Of a stretch of 64,000 nt of DNA, positions 35,783 to 43,739 are shown piece by piece. Position 1 is the first letter of the stretch; every line of letters starts with the position of its first letter. The notes below the pieces were generated by a model that saw only the letters and a program-made list of their open reading frames with translations, did no database searches and was not told the DNA's origin. The DNA is from Lentisphaera profundi (lineage in GTDB: Bacteria > Verrucomicrobiota > Lentisphaeria > Lentisphaerales > Lentisphaeraceae), in assembly GCF_028728065.1 (NCBI RefSeq), contig NZ_CP117812.1, positions 682,001 through 746,000 of the forward strand, written 5' to 3'. The position numbers were made by a program, and so were the translations under genes.

Positions 35783-37230
35783 TTTTATCGGAGCTCTCTA
35801 CTTATGAAAGTTTGAGTGAGCGTGAACTTGCTCAGTCAATCAAAGCTATTGAGCTCCAGTTAAGTTATCTGCAAAGACAAATAGCAGATAATGATATTCC
35901 CGTTTTCATTCTTATTGATGGTTTATCTACCGCAGGCAAGAGTGCTTGTATAGGTCATTTAGTACAGGCTTTTGACCCACGTTTCTATCGTGTGGCTTCG
36001 GGTTTAAAAAAGAAAGATCAGATTTCATGGCTCCAGCCTTTTTGGGATGCGAACCCCGCAAAAGGGACGATTAGTTTTTTTGATCGTTCATGGTACCGCA
36101 TGGCTTTTCGCAAAGAACTTGCAGCAGAAGGCTCGGGATGTAATTATTTTGATGAAGCAGTGGAGTTTGAGAAAAAGCATTTGCTGAATGGTGCACTTGT
36201 GATAAAGATTTTTTTACATATTTCCAAGGATACTCAAGCTGAGCGCCTGCAAATTTTGAAAGCAGATAAAAAGCTTGCTTGGCGAGTCGATAAGCATGAC
36301 TTCGAGCAAAATAAAAACTTTGACAAGTACCAGCATGCCGCAAATGAAATGATTGAGAGATCAGATTTTTCACAATCATCGTGGAATATTATTCCTGCGG
36401 ATAATCCCTCTTACGCCTTTTTGAAAGCCTCTGAATGCCTGGTTAAGGCAATGACTGACTTTATGAGTGAGCGTAAGCAAGATCTAGCTATCTCTAGTTC
36501 TTTAAGTGATTGTGCGATTCCGAAGCGTCCCGCTTTACAGAGTTCGGATATTAGCAAGAAAGATTATGAAAAGCAATTGCCTAAGCTTCAGCAGCGTCTT
36601 CAGGAGCTTTCTTATAAGCTCTATAAGAAAAAGCGTTCTGCCATTATTATGTTTGAAGGCTGGGATGCAGCGGGCAAAGGCGGTGCGATTAAAAGGCTTT
36701 TACGTTTTGTCGACCCACGAAATTATCGAGTATGCCCGATAGCGGCGCCGAGTTCACTTGATAAGCGTCATCATTATCTCTGGCGTTTTTGGACTCAATT
36801 TCCCGACTTGGGAAATTTATTGATTTTTGATCGTTCATGGTATGGCCGCGTTTTAGTTGAGCGAGTAGAAGGCTTTTGCTCAGAAGATGAATGGCAACGT
36901 GCCTATGATGAAATTGCTTTAACGGAAAAACATCTTGTCAAGGAAGGTGTGATTGTGATTAAATTTTGGCTTGATATCGATAAAGAAATCCAAAAAGAAC
37001 GCTTTGATTTACGTTTGAAAACATCTCACAAGAGTTGGAAGATTACCGACGAAGACTGGCGTAATCGTGAGAAGTGGGATGAGTATGATGATGCTATCAA
37101 CGAAATGATCTTTCGAACTTCACGCAAAGGCGCGAAGTGGAATGTGATTGAAGGTAATAATAAAAAGTATGCGCGTATTCAAGTCTTGCAGCAAACTATC
37201 AAGGCCTTTGAAAAGGCCTTGGATAGTTAG
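35779..37230 (+). CDS. pap: Polyphosphate:AMP phosphotransferase (tandem PPK2)
   Basis: 483 residues with two PPK2 domains. Domain 1 (about 40-240) has FILIDGLSTAGKSACIGHL and FFDRSWYRMAF. Domain 2 (about 260-480) has IMFEGWDAAGKGGAIKRLL, DPRNYRVCPIAAPSSLDKRHHYLWRFW-type lid residues and IFDRSWYGRVLVERVEGF. Class II PPK2 enzymes of this kind use polyphosphate to phosphorylate AMP to ADP. Domain 1 has weaker lid motifs and may be structural, as in known two-domain PAPs. The ATG overlaps the DAHP synthase stop by four bases. Confidence 0.9.
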   Translation: MILSELSTYESLSERELAQSIKAIELQLSYLQRQIADNDIPVFILIDGLSTAGKSACIGHLVQAFDPRFYRVASGLKKKDQISWLQPFWDANPAKGTISFFDRSWYRMAFRKELAAEGSGCNYFDEAVEFEKKHLLNGALVIKIFLHISKDTQAERLQILKADKKLAWRVDKHDFEQNKNFDKYQHAANEMIERSDFSQSSWNIIPADNPSYAFLKASECLVKAMTDFMSERKQDLAISSSLSDCAIPKRPALQSSDISKKDYEKQLPKLQQRLQELSYKLYKKKRSAIIMFEGWDAAGKGGAIKRLLRFVDPRNYRVCPIAAPSSLDKRHHYLWRFWTQFPDLGNLLIFDRSWYGRVLVERVEGFCSEDEWQRAYDEIALTEKHLVKEGVIVIKFWLDIDKEIQKERFDLRLKTSHKSWKITDEDWRNREKWDEYDDAINEMIFRTSRKGAKWNVIEGNNKKYARIQVLQQTIKAFEKALDS

Positions 37231-37233
37231 AGC

Positions 37234-40200
37234 TTACTGAGTCAATAAGAACTTGATGGCGTCAATGATACTGGCCGCCACTCTTTGAGGCGAGCTTTGG
37301 TAGATTAATTCCCAGGCCTGAGCTTTGCGCTCTTGGTAATGCTGAGCTTGAGCAGGGTATTTGTGGAGCCAATTGAGTCTGACAGCATGGCCAATGATCA
37401 CATCAAGCACGATATAATCATCGAATTTAAGGCTAGGATTGGCAATGGAGAAAGCGCCAATGGCACTTAATGATTCGATACACAAATGGCGGTAATCTGC
37501 AGCGGGGATATCGTTGAGAAGGTTATCTGCAAGAAAAGCAAAAGCAGGTTCGCCAGTAGTCATAGAACTCAAAACTAAAGATGAATCGATACAGTTTGAG
37601 CTATTAAACTTATTCCCCAGAATAATGCCCTTACAATTCTCTAGGATTTTGCGAAGTTTAGGATAAAAGCTTTTAGGGAGTTTTGAAATAGCGCCATTTT
37701 GCAAGCGCCATGTAGCCCAGTTTGCGACGCGAGTTTGGAACTCTTCATCAATGCTGCCCTTATTGAAATCAGTTTCTTGAGTTTCACAAGTATAGTTAAT
37801 AAACTCAAGGCTCTGCATATTATTTTGCATTTCTTTGTATGCGGCTAAAACTGTTTTTAGACGAGTTTGAATTGCTTGTGGAGGCATAGCGACCAAGAGA
37901 TCGAAGGCCTGGCCTTGTGATATTTTTAATTCTGATGCAATTTGAGCCACGATTAAGTGAATGAATTCACTCGTGCGAATAGAGATCATATTATTGAAGA
38001 GTGTGGGGTCTTGTTTTACGACGTAGCTCAAGAATATGAGTAACTCTTGGTGAATGAGTTCTTCGCGGCTATCGTGGCCACAACTCTTTTTGATTTTTTG
38101 AATGATATCATCATTATTCATGGATTGGTTGATAATGCCGTCTTTATTGTAAGATCGCCCAACAATGACAATTTTTTGTCTAACCAGTAATTCTGTGACC
38201 GCATCATCTAAACCAAAATGAGATTTGTTTAGTAGTCCAGCAATACTACGAACAATTGCCCAGATTCGTTGTTCGCACGCGTGTTGATAAACTTCTTCCA
38301 ATAAGATATGTAATGATACGTCTTCTTGTTTGTTTTGGATGAAACAAGAGAAAGCTAATGAGTGCTTCTTAGCTAGGTAGACTAAGGTTTTTGCCTGGCG
38401 ATAAAGATTTTTTGTGGTATTGAGCTCCTCAATCAGCTCATCTTCGCTAGGTTCTTGAGCTAAACGTTCCATTGTTGTGGGAGAGAGTTCAATTGTCTCG
38501 CTAGGGCAACAATCTAAATAATACGTAGGTTTCACATTGGAGTTGAGAGTTGGACAGTATGAAGGAAGGTCAGGAACATTCACAATAGATTTTATAGGCG
38601 TGTTTTTTACGGCCGTATTAAAGTCTACGATATTTGCATGTGGAACCTGATCAGACTGCATGTCTTGTAAAAACTGATACAAATCAGGAGCATCTTCACC
38701 TTCGAGCATATCAGCTTTGATAAAGAGTGCTTGGATTGCCTGGCCATCACTCGTCCAATGACGACTTATGTAAGAAAATTCAGATTTAGCTTCTTCAATA
38801 AGTATACGGTTATCTAATTCTAAGTAAAAGTCTTGGTGATTTTGGTACTGTGGTAAAAATAATGCAGGTTTACCATTGATGTGGTAGAGGCGTGAAGTTG
38901 CCATGGCGCGTAAGCGGCGTTTTGGTCGTCCGCTGAGTTCGAGCTTCGTATTAGCACCCATTTCAAAAAGGATTTCAGCCAGTTCATTTGGGTACATTAT
39001 TTTTGTGGGTTCAATTTCATCTAAAGTTTGACTTGGGATCCCTTTCGAAGCCAAAGTTTCTTGTACAGAAGGCGACATGGAAATGATGCAGACTTGGACA
39101 TTTTTAGGCTTTTCTTCCAGATTTTGTGAATGCCTATTGAGAGGATCTAAATCACTGAGTGCTAAAACTTTTTCTTCAATCATTCTACCGAGTAAGAATA
39201 GACTTTGAGCCCAGATAAGAGGAAGATTATTATTGGGGACTCGGTCTTGGCTATGGGGAGTTTCTTTTTCGGCATCAACGGCATCGTTGGGGACAAAGTA
39301 GAGTTCTGGTAAAAGTTTCAAACCATCTTTTTCGACTAAGAGTGAGTCGAGTTTTTCTTTGTATTCACGGGCTTCGTTTTTATCATCGCGAAACAGAGCA
39401 TCAAGCATTAAATAGGTAAAAAAGAGCGGCCACTCAGATTCGATATCTTTAAAATTCTTGAGTTCACTTGTTTCGTAATGAAGTCTGTGCTCGTCTTCCA
39501 TGACTGTTTGGTGACCATCGAGTAAAAACCTTTTACAGCCGTAGCGACCGCCAAGTTTTTGTACAATTTCTTTGCGAGTACGTTCTCGAAGTTCAGGGTC
39601 TTCAATAGCAAAAGCGGGATAGCCAACAATACTGAGTACAGCTGCATCGACTTCTTTGGAATAAGATTCACGGGGCAATAAGGCTTGTAGAGTGCTGCGT
39701 GAGCGAGCGATTTCGTCGCCCATTACATGAATCAAAGAGGATTGATCGCCATCGTCGCCAAAGAGATTCATTTCGTCCATGGCTTCTAAAGCAGCTTTTG
39801 CCATGCCGACAGAGCTGGCATTAACTTCTGCCATGCCATTATTGATTTTGTGTCCACGTTCCCAAATGCCGAAATCGGGAGTTCTGTAGGCGCGACCAAT
39901 ATAATGAACGAGGTTTTGGACAAAATCGACTTCGTCATGACTATAAATAATACGCAAGCCAGATTTTGTCATTTGAGCAATCATTAAGAGGAAGATGGAA
40001 GTCGCATCTAATTGTAAGTGACCCCATTGATCATCACCGACAACAGTCTGTCCTGATTGGGTATCATATTTTGCGTGAAGCGCATCGAGAGGATCTTGGC
40101 TATATTTAAATTTTTCGACTTTGTGAGATTGACGAATCATAGCTTGTAGCAAGCCGCGCATGAGTTTGACAACGGATTGTTCCAAAGAATAGGCCCGCGC

Positions 40201-40419
40201 ATTATTGACGGATGATTTGCGGTAGGCCATGGCGAGTCCCCAAACGGCCTGGATGGTGTAGACGTTATCTCTTACCCAAGCATCGGTGTAGTCGCCGTGT
40301 TCATTAATATCTGTACTGGCGGGGAAGAGTCCAGTTAAAGGATCTTGACGAATTAGAATGGTTTGATTCACTTCTTGGTAAAATTGCTCGAGAATAGATT
40401 CAGTCTTTTGTGTACTCAT
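37234..40419 (-). CDS. Phosphorylase kinase alpha/beta subunit homologue (GH15-like)
   Basis: 1061 residues. The N-terminal (alpha/alpha)6 domain (about 1-430) carries the eukaryotic phosphorylase kinase alpha/beta wording: DAWVRDNVYTIQAVWGLAMA, LEQSVVKLMRGLLQAMIRQ, VVGDDQWGHLQLDATS, FGIWERGHKIN, EVNASSVGMAKAALEAMDEM, SKEVDAAVLSIVGYPAFA, and RYGCKRFLLDG. The next part (about 435-620) has VQVCIISMS, IEPTKIMYP, KLELSGRPKRRLRAMATSRL and SRHWTSDGQAIQALF, again as in that subunit. The C-terminal helical part is less conserved and ends FLLTQ with no lipidation box. In eukaryotes these subunits regulate glycogen phosphorylase kinase; a role in glycogen or starch control is inferred. No phosphorylase or calmodulin-like gene is next to it. 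Confidence 0.85.
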   Translation of the reverse strand: MSTQKTESILEQFYQEVNQTILIRQDPLTGLFPASTDINEHGDYTDAWVRDNVYTIQAVWGLAMAYRKSSVNNARAYSLEQSVVKLMRGLLQAMIRQSHKVEKFKYSQDPLDALHAKYDTQSGQTVVGDDQWGHLQLDATSIFLLMIAQMTKSGLRIIYSHDEVDFVQNLVHYIGRAYRTPDFGIWERGHKINNGMAEVNASSVGMAKAALEAMDEMNLFGDDGDQSSLIHVMGDEIARSRSTLQALLPRESYSKEVDAAVLSIVGYPAFAIEDPELRERTRKEIVQKLGGRYGCKRFLLDGHQTVMEDEHRLHYETSELKNFKDIESEWPLFFTYLMLDALFRDDKNEAREYKEKLDSLLVEKDGLKLLPELYFVPNDAVDAEKETPHSQDRVPNNNLPLIWAQSLFLLGRMIEEKVLALSDLDPLNRHSQNLEEKPKNVQVCIISMSPSVQETLASKGIPSQTLDEIEPTKIMYPNELAEILFEMGANTKLELSGRPKRRLRAMATSRLYHINGKPALFLPQYQNHQDFYLELDNRILIEEAKSEFSYISRHWTSDGQAIQALFIKADMLEGEDAPDLYQFLQDMQSDQVPHANIVDFNTAVKNTPIKSIVNVPDLPSYCPTLNSNVKPTYYLDCCPSETIELSPTTMERLAQEPSEDELIEELNTTKNLYRQAKTLVYLAKKHSLAFSCFIQNKQEDVSLHILLEEVYQHACEQRIWAIVRSIAGLLNKSHFGLDDAVTELLVRQKIVIVGRSYNKDGIINQSMNNDDIIQKIKKSCGHDSREELIHQELLIFLSYVVKQDPTLFNNMISIRTSEFIHLIVAQIASELKISQGQAFDLLVAMPPQAIQTRLKTVLAAYKEMQNNMQSLEFINYTCETQETDFNKGSIDEEFQTRVANWATWRLQNGAISKLPKSFYPKLRKILENCKGIILGNKFNSSNCIDSSLVLSSMTTGEPAFAFLADNLLNDIPAADYRHLCIESLSAIGAFSIANPSLKFDDYIVLDVIIGHAVRLNWLHKYPAQAQHYQERKAQAWELIYQSSPQRVAASIIDAIKFLLTQ

Positions 40420-40547
40420 GATTGATGGGTAGCTTATTTTTAAATTATAATTTATAAAATGATAGTTGAGCTTTGCCTTTTGGGTATGAAGATTTTATAA
40501 AAATAAAAGACTTTTTTTAAACTTGTGTTCAAGAAGAGCTTAATCAC

Positions 40548-40582
40548 AAAAAAAAATGACGAACTTCTGTAAAGAGTTCGCC
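40548..40582 (-). terminator. Intrinsic terminator after kinase gene
   Basis: Read leftward, CGAACT-CTTTACAGA-AGTTCG is followed by TCATTTTTTTTT. It lies between the kinase at 40611 and the phosphorylase-kinase-like gene, so these two are probably not a simple operon. Confidence 0.7.
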
Positions 40583-40610
40583 ATGATAAAAGTGATGGTA
40601 CGGGTATTAA

Positions 40611-41555
40611 TTAATCATATAGATCAGGGAAAAATTTCTTCATGAAATTTTCCATAGATACAATTGTGGGGCCATAACCATCTTTATAAATAAAATATTC
40701 CAGAGCCGTACACATTTCGTCTGCAGTTTGGAAACGGTCGCAAGGTTCAACTTGAATGGCGCGAAATAAAATATTTTCTAATTCAGTAGGGAGGTCATCC
40801 GGTAAAGCATCCATGTTGACCGCTCCGGCGCAAGCGAGTTCAAAGAGTTCGGATTCATTCTCAGCATCTCGGCTAAAGTTACCCGATAGTAATTCGAAGA
40901 GTACCATGCCTAAAGCATAGATATCGACTCTCTTGTCAACTTTTTCTTTTCGTGCCTGTTCAGGTGCCATGTAAACGAGTTTTCCCATGAGGCATTGATC
41001 GTTACTGGTGATAGAATTTGAGAGTGCTTTGGCAATACCAAAATCAGTGAGTTTGGGCAAGCCTTCTTTGGTGACTAAAATATTATTGGGGCAAATGTCT
41101 CTGTGGACAATGCCTAAGTTACTTTTATTGATGTCGCAACGATTGTGTGCATAGGCTAAGCCTCGAGCGATCCGACTGGCGATAAATACGGCTAAAGGAT
41201 ATGGCAGGGCGAGGTTGTCTTCGCGAAGGCGATCAATCATATCGTGGAGGCCAATGCCTTCTACGAGCTCCATAACAATGAAGTGACCAAAGGGTGCGCG
41301 TTCGAGTTGGTAAATTTGAACTATATTTTCATGGACTAAATTCGAGACAAGTTTGGCTTCAGAGATGAACATGTCTATAAAGCGTTGGTCCTCGTCCATG
41401 TCGGCTAAAAGTGTTTTGATGGCTACTTTTTTGGTGAAGCCCTCAGCACCAAGTATTTCTGCTTCGTAGACTTCCCCCATTCCGCCAGCTGCAATGAGGT
41501 TTAAAATCTTGTAATTGGTACTCGATTTTAAAACCTTTGGCATTTTTTTATTCAT
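40611..41555 (-). CDS. Soluble Ser/Thr protein kinase
   Basis: 314 residues, essentially a bare kinase domain: LIAAGGMGEVYEAE, VAIKTL (K47), GIVHRDICPNNIL (D153 in HRD), LTDFGIAK (D171 in DFG) and MAPEQARKEKVDKRVDIYALGMVLFELLSG. No transmembrane segment is visible. It uses classical HRD and DFG motifs, unlike the two membrane kinases in this window. It is divergent from the DNA ligase gene and precedes the phosphorylase-kinase-like gene on the same strand. A regulatory link to that protein is possible but only inferred. Confidence 0.9.
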   Translation of the reverse strand: MNKKMPKVLKSSTNYKILNLIAAGGMGEVYEAEILGAEGFTKKVAIKTLLADMDEDQRFIDMFISEAKLVSNLVHENIVQIYQLERAPFGHFIVMELVEGIGLHDMIDRLREDNLALPYPLAVFIASRIARGLAYAHNRCDINKSNLGIVHRDICPNNILVTKEGLPKLTDFGIAKALSNSITSNDQCLMGKLVYMAPEQARKEKVDKRVDIYALGMVLFELLSGNFSRDAENESELFELACAGAVNMDALPDDLPTELENILFRAIQVEPCDRFQTADEMCTALEYFIYKDGYGPTIVSMENFMKKFFPDLYD

Positions 41556-41768
41556 ATAGATATCTCCCTTAATAATCCTTCTGTCTTCAAAGGAGTATAA
41601 CTAAAAGTAAAACGTGGCGTAAGTATATAAGGATAATTAAAAGTGAAATACTCAAAGTTTTCACAAACTTTTAATGAATATTCTTAGTTTTTTAGTAATC
41701 AGCAACATTTTCATAAGAATTAGCTAGGTGTACTATGTTCAAAAGTAAATTAAGGACTTTCATATAAT

Positions 41769-43709
41769 ATGGATATCGATGCGCTCAAAGAAAAGTTAGA
41801 TCAAGCTAATCAATTATATAGAACTGGAGGGGAGAGTCCCTTAAGTGATGCGGAGTACGATTTTTTACTCGAGCAGGTCAATGAGCAAAAATTTCGCGAT
41901 AAAGTGGGTTATGAAATAGAGAAGAATAAAGTCGAACTTGCCGTACCCATGGGTAGTCTCAATAAAATTAAAACTCAAGCAGAAGTTTTTGATTGGAGTA
42001 AATCGAAAAGCATTGCTCTAGATACCGAAATTTGTATTACACCAAAGTATGATGGTTTATCGCTCTTAGTCTATTTTGTCGAGGGAAAGTATACAGGAGC
42101 CTATACTCGTGGTGATGGCCTCTCTGGCCAAGATGTAAGTGAACATTTTTCAGTTAATCCCCTATGTGATTTGCGACTTCCGCAAGATTTTACGGGTTAT
42201 TTAATTGGCGAGTGTATTATGGATGAAGCCAAATTTAAAGCTAAGTATAGTGAGAAATTTAAAAATCCGCGCAATATGGTGGCGGGCCTTTTGAGCCGCA
42301 AAACCTTAAGTCGAGAATTGGCTGATGTTTGTTACGTCGCCTATGGTGTGCGAAGCTCGCAAATGAAACATAAACTTGATCAAGTTGAGTTTTGTAATCA
42401 GTATATTAATGCTCAATGGAAGTATAAAGTTTTATGTCCCCTCTATAAACTGGAGGATTTAAAAGATAGTGAACTTCAGCAAGTCTATGACTCCGAGATT
42501 CGCTTTCAATGTGATGGTCTCGTTTTAGAGATTAATGATAGTGACTTATTCCATGAAATAGGGAAAGAAACAAATTCATTAAATCCTGGTGGTGCTCGTG
42601 CGTGGAAGCCCGAAAGTGTGGACTCTTTACCCTCTATAGTGAAGGAAGTTGTGTGGCAGATTTCAAAAAATGGTGCAGCTAAACCAGTGATCAAAATTGA
42701 GCCCATTGACTTAGCAGGAGTTACAATTTCAAATGTGACGGGTATAAATGCGCGCTTTATTGAAGATAGTGGTATTGCTGCAGGAGCAACGGTTACTGTG
42801 ATTCGCTCAGGTGATGTAATCCCCAAAATCATTGCGGTGCCCAACCCTGTTGAAGGAGCGAATTTACCTCAATTTTGCCCGAACTGTGAATCAGAACTCG
42901 TATGGAATGAAAATCGGGTTGATATTGTTTGCAGTAATAAGACTTGTCCAGCGATGAAAAAAGCAGCTCTTATCGATTTTTTTGCTACGCTCAAAGCGGA
43001 TGAAGTGGGTGAGGGAATTATAACGTCACTTTGGGATGCGGGTTACCAGAGCGTCAAAGCCTTGCTTGAATTGAAGATGGAAGATTTACTTAAGCTAGAT
43101 GGTTTTAAGCAGCGCAAAGCTAAAAAAGTACTCGATTCAATGAAAGTATCTATCGTTGATGTTCCTCTACCACGTCTACAGCATGCGAGTAACCTCTTTC
43201 GTGGTCTTGGCGAAAAAAAGCTTGAGCTCTTACAGAAATATGACAAGCCAGGTTTAAAGCCTAGTTTGGAAGAACTATTGGAAGTTGATGGTTATTCAGA
43301 AATCAGTTCTAAATCCTACTTAGGATCTATTGATGATTACTGGCTATTTGCCGCAGAATTACCTGGCTTGACTTATAAAAAAGTATTAGTTAATACTAGT
43401 GGGATTTTCACTGGGAAAACTTTAGTTTTTACTGGCTTCCGTTCCCCGGAACTCGAAGAACAAGTGAAAGCTGAAGGAGGCAAGATTGGAAGTTCTGTGA
43501 GTAAAAAAACGTTTGCTTTAGTGGTGAAAGCCACTGGCTCGGGTTCTTCAAAAGAGAAAAAAGCTTTAGATCTAGGAGTGGAAGTCTGGAGTAAAGATCA
43601 ATTGGAAGAAAAGTTTGCTGAAGTGACCGTAGAGGTAGAGAATGAGCCGAAAAATGCCCCACTCGAAAGTGAGGGAAAAGCTGAAATGGTTCAGCCGGAC
43701 CTTTTTTAA
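41769..43709 (+). CDS. Divergent NAD-dependent DNA ligase with BRCT domain
   Basis: 646 residues. The N-terminal NAD-binding part is short (YRTGGESPLSDAEYDFLLEQ). The adenylated lysine is K93 in TPKYDGLSLL, and VPMGSLNKIKT and YTRGDGLSGQDVSEH are also family blocks. NPRNMVAGLLSRK and FQCDGLVLEIND follow, then GGARAWKPES of the OB-fold region, a four-Cys zinc finger (CPNC...CSNKTCP, about 381-404), a helix-hairpin-helix part, and a C-terminal BRCT (FTGKTLVFTGFRSPELEEQV). The overall plan is LigA, but many blocks differ from the usual cellular enzyme, so it may be an extra ligase. The helicase gene follows at 30 bp and may act with it. Confidence 0.85.
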   Translation: MDIDALKEKLDQANQLYRTGGESPLSDAEYDFLLEQVNEQKFRDKVGYEIEKNKVELAVPMGSLNKIKTQAEVFDWSKSKSIALDTEICITPKYDGLSLLVYFVEGKYTGAYTRGDGLSGQDVSEHFSVNPLCDLRLPQDFTGYLIGECIMDEAKFKAKYSEKFKNPRNMVAGLLSRKTLSRELADVCYVAYGVRSSQMKHKLDQVEFCNQYINAQWKYKVLCPLYKLEDLKDSELQQVYDSEIRFQCDGLVLEINDSDLFHEIGKETNSLNPGGARAWKPESVDSLPSIVKEVVWQISKNGAAKPVIKIEPIDLAGVTISNVTGINARFIEDSGIAAGATVTVIRSGDVIPKIIAVPNPVEGANLPQFCPNCESELVWNENRVDIVCSNKTCPAMKKAALIDFFATLKADEVGEGIITSLWDAGYQSVKALLELKMEDLLKLDGFKQRKAKKVLDSMKVSIVDVPLPRLQHASNLFRGLGEKKLELLQKYDKPGLKPSLEELLEVDGYSEISSKSYLGSIDDYWLFAAELPGLTYKKVLVNTSGIFTGKTLVFTGFRSPELEEQVKAEGGKIGSSVSKKTFALVVKATGSGSSKEKKALDLGVEVWSKDQLEEKFAEVTVEVENEPKNAPLESEGKAEMVQPDLF

Positions 43710-43739
43710 GGAACAAGAGTATAGAGGGAGAAGAGGAAG

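Noticed and set aside
37201-37220. AAGGCCTTTGAAAAGGCCTT as terminator of the PAP gene
   Set aside because: It lies inside the coding sequence and has no T-run; kept only as a possible coincidental palindrome.
37234-41555. Kinase and phosphorylase-kinase-like gene as one operon
   Set aside because: A 191-bp gap with an intrinsic terminator separates them, so simple co-transcription is unlikely.
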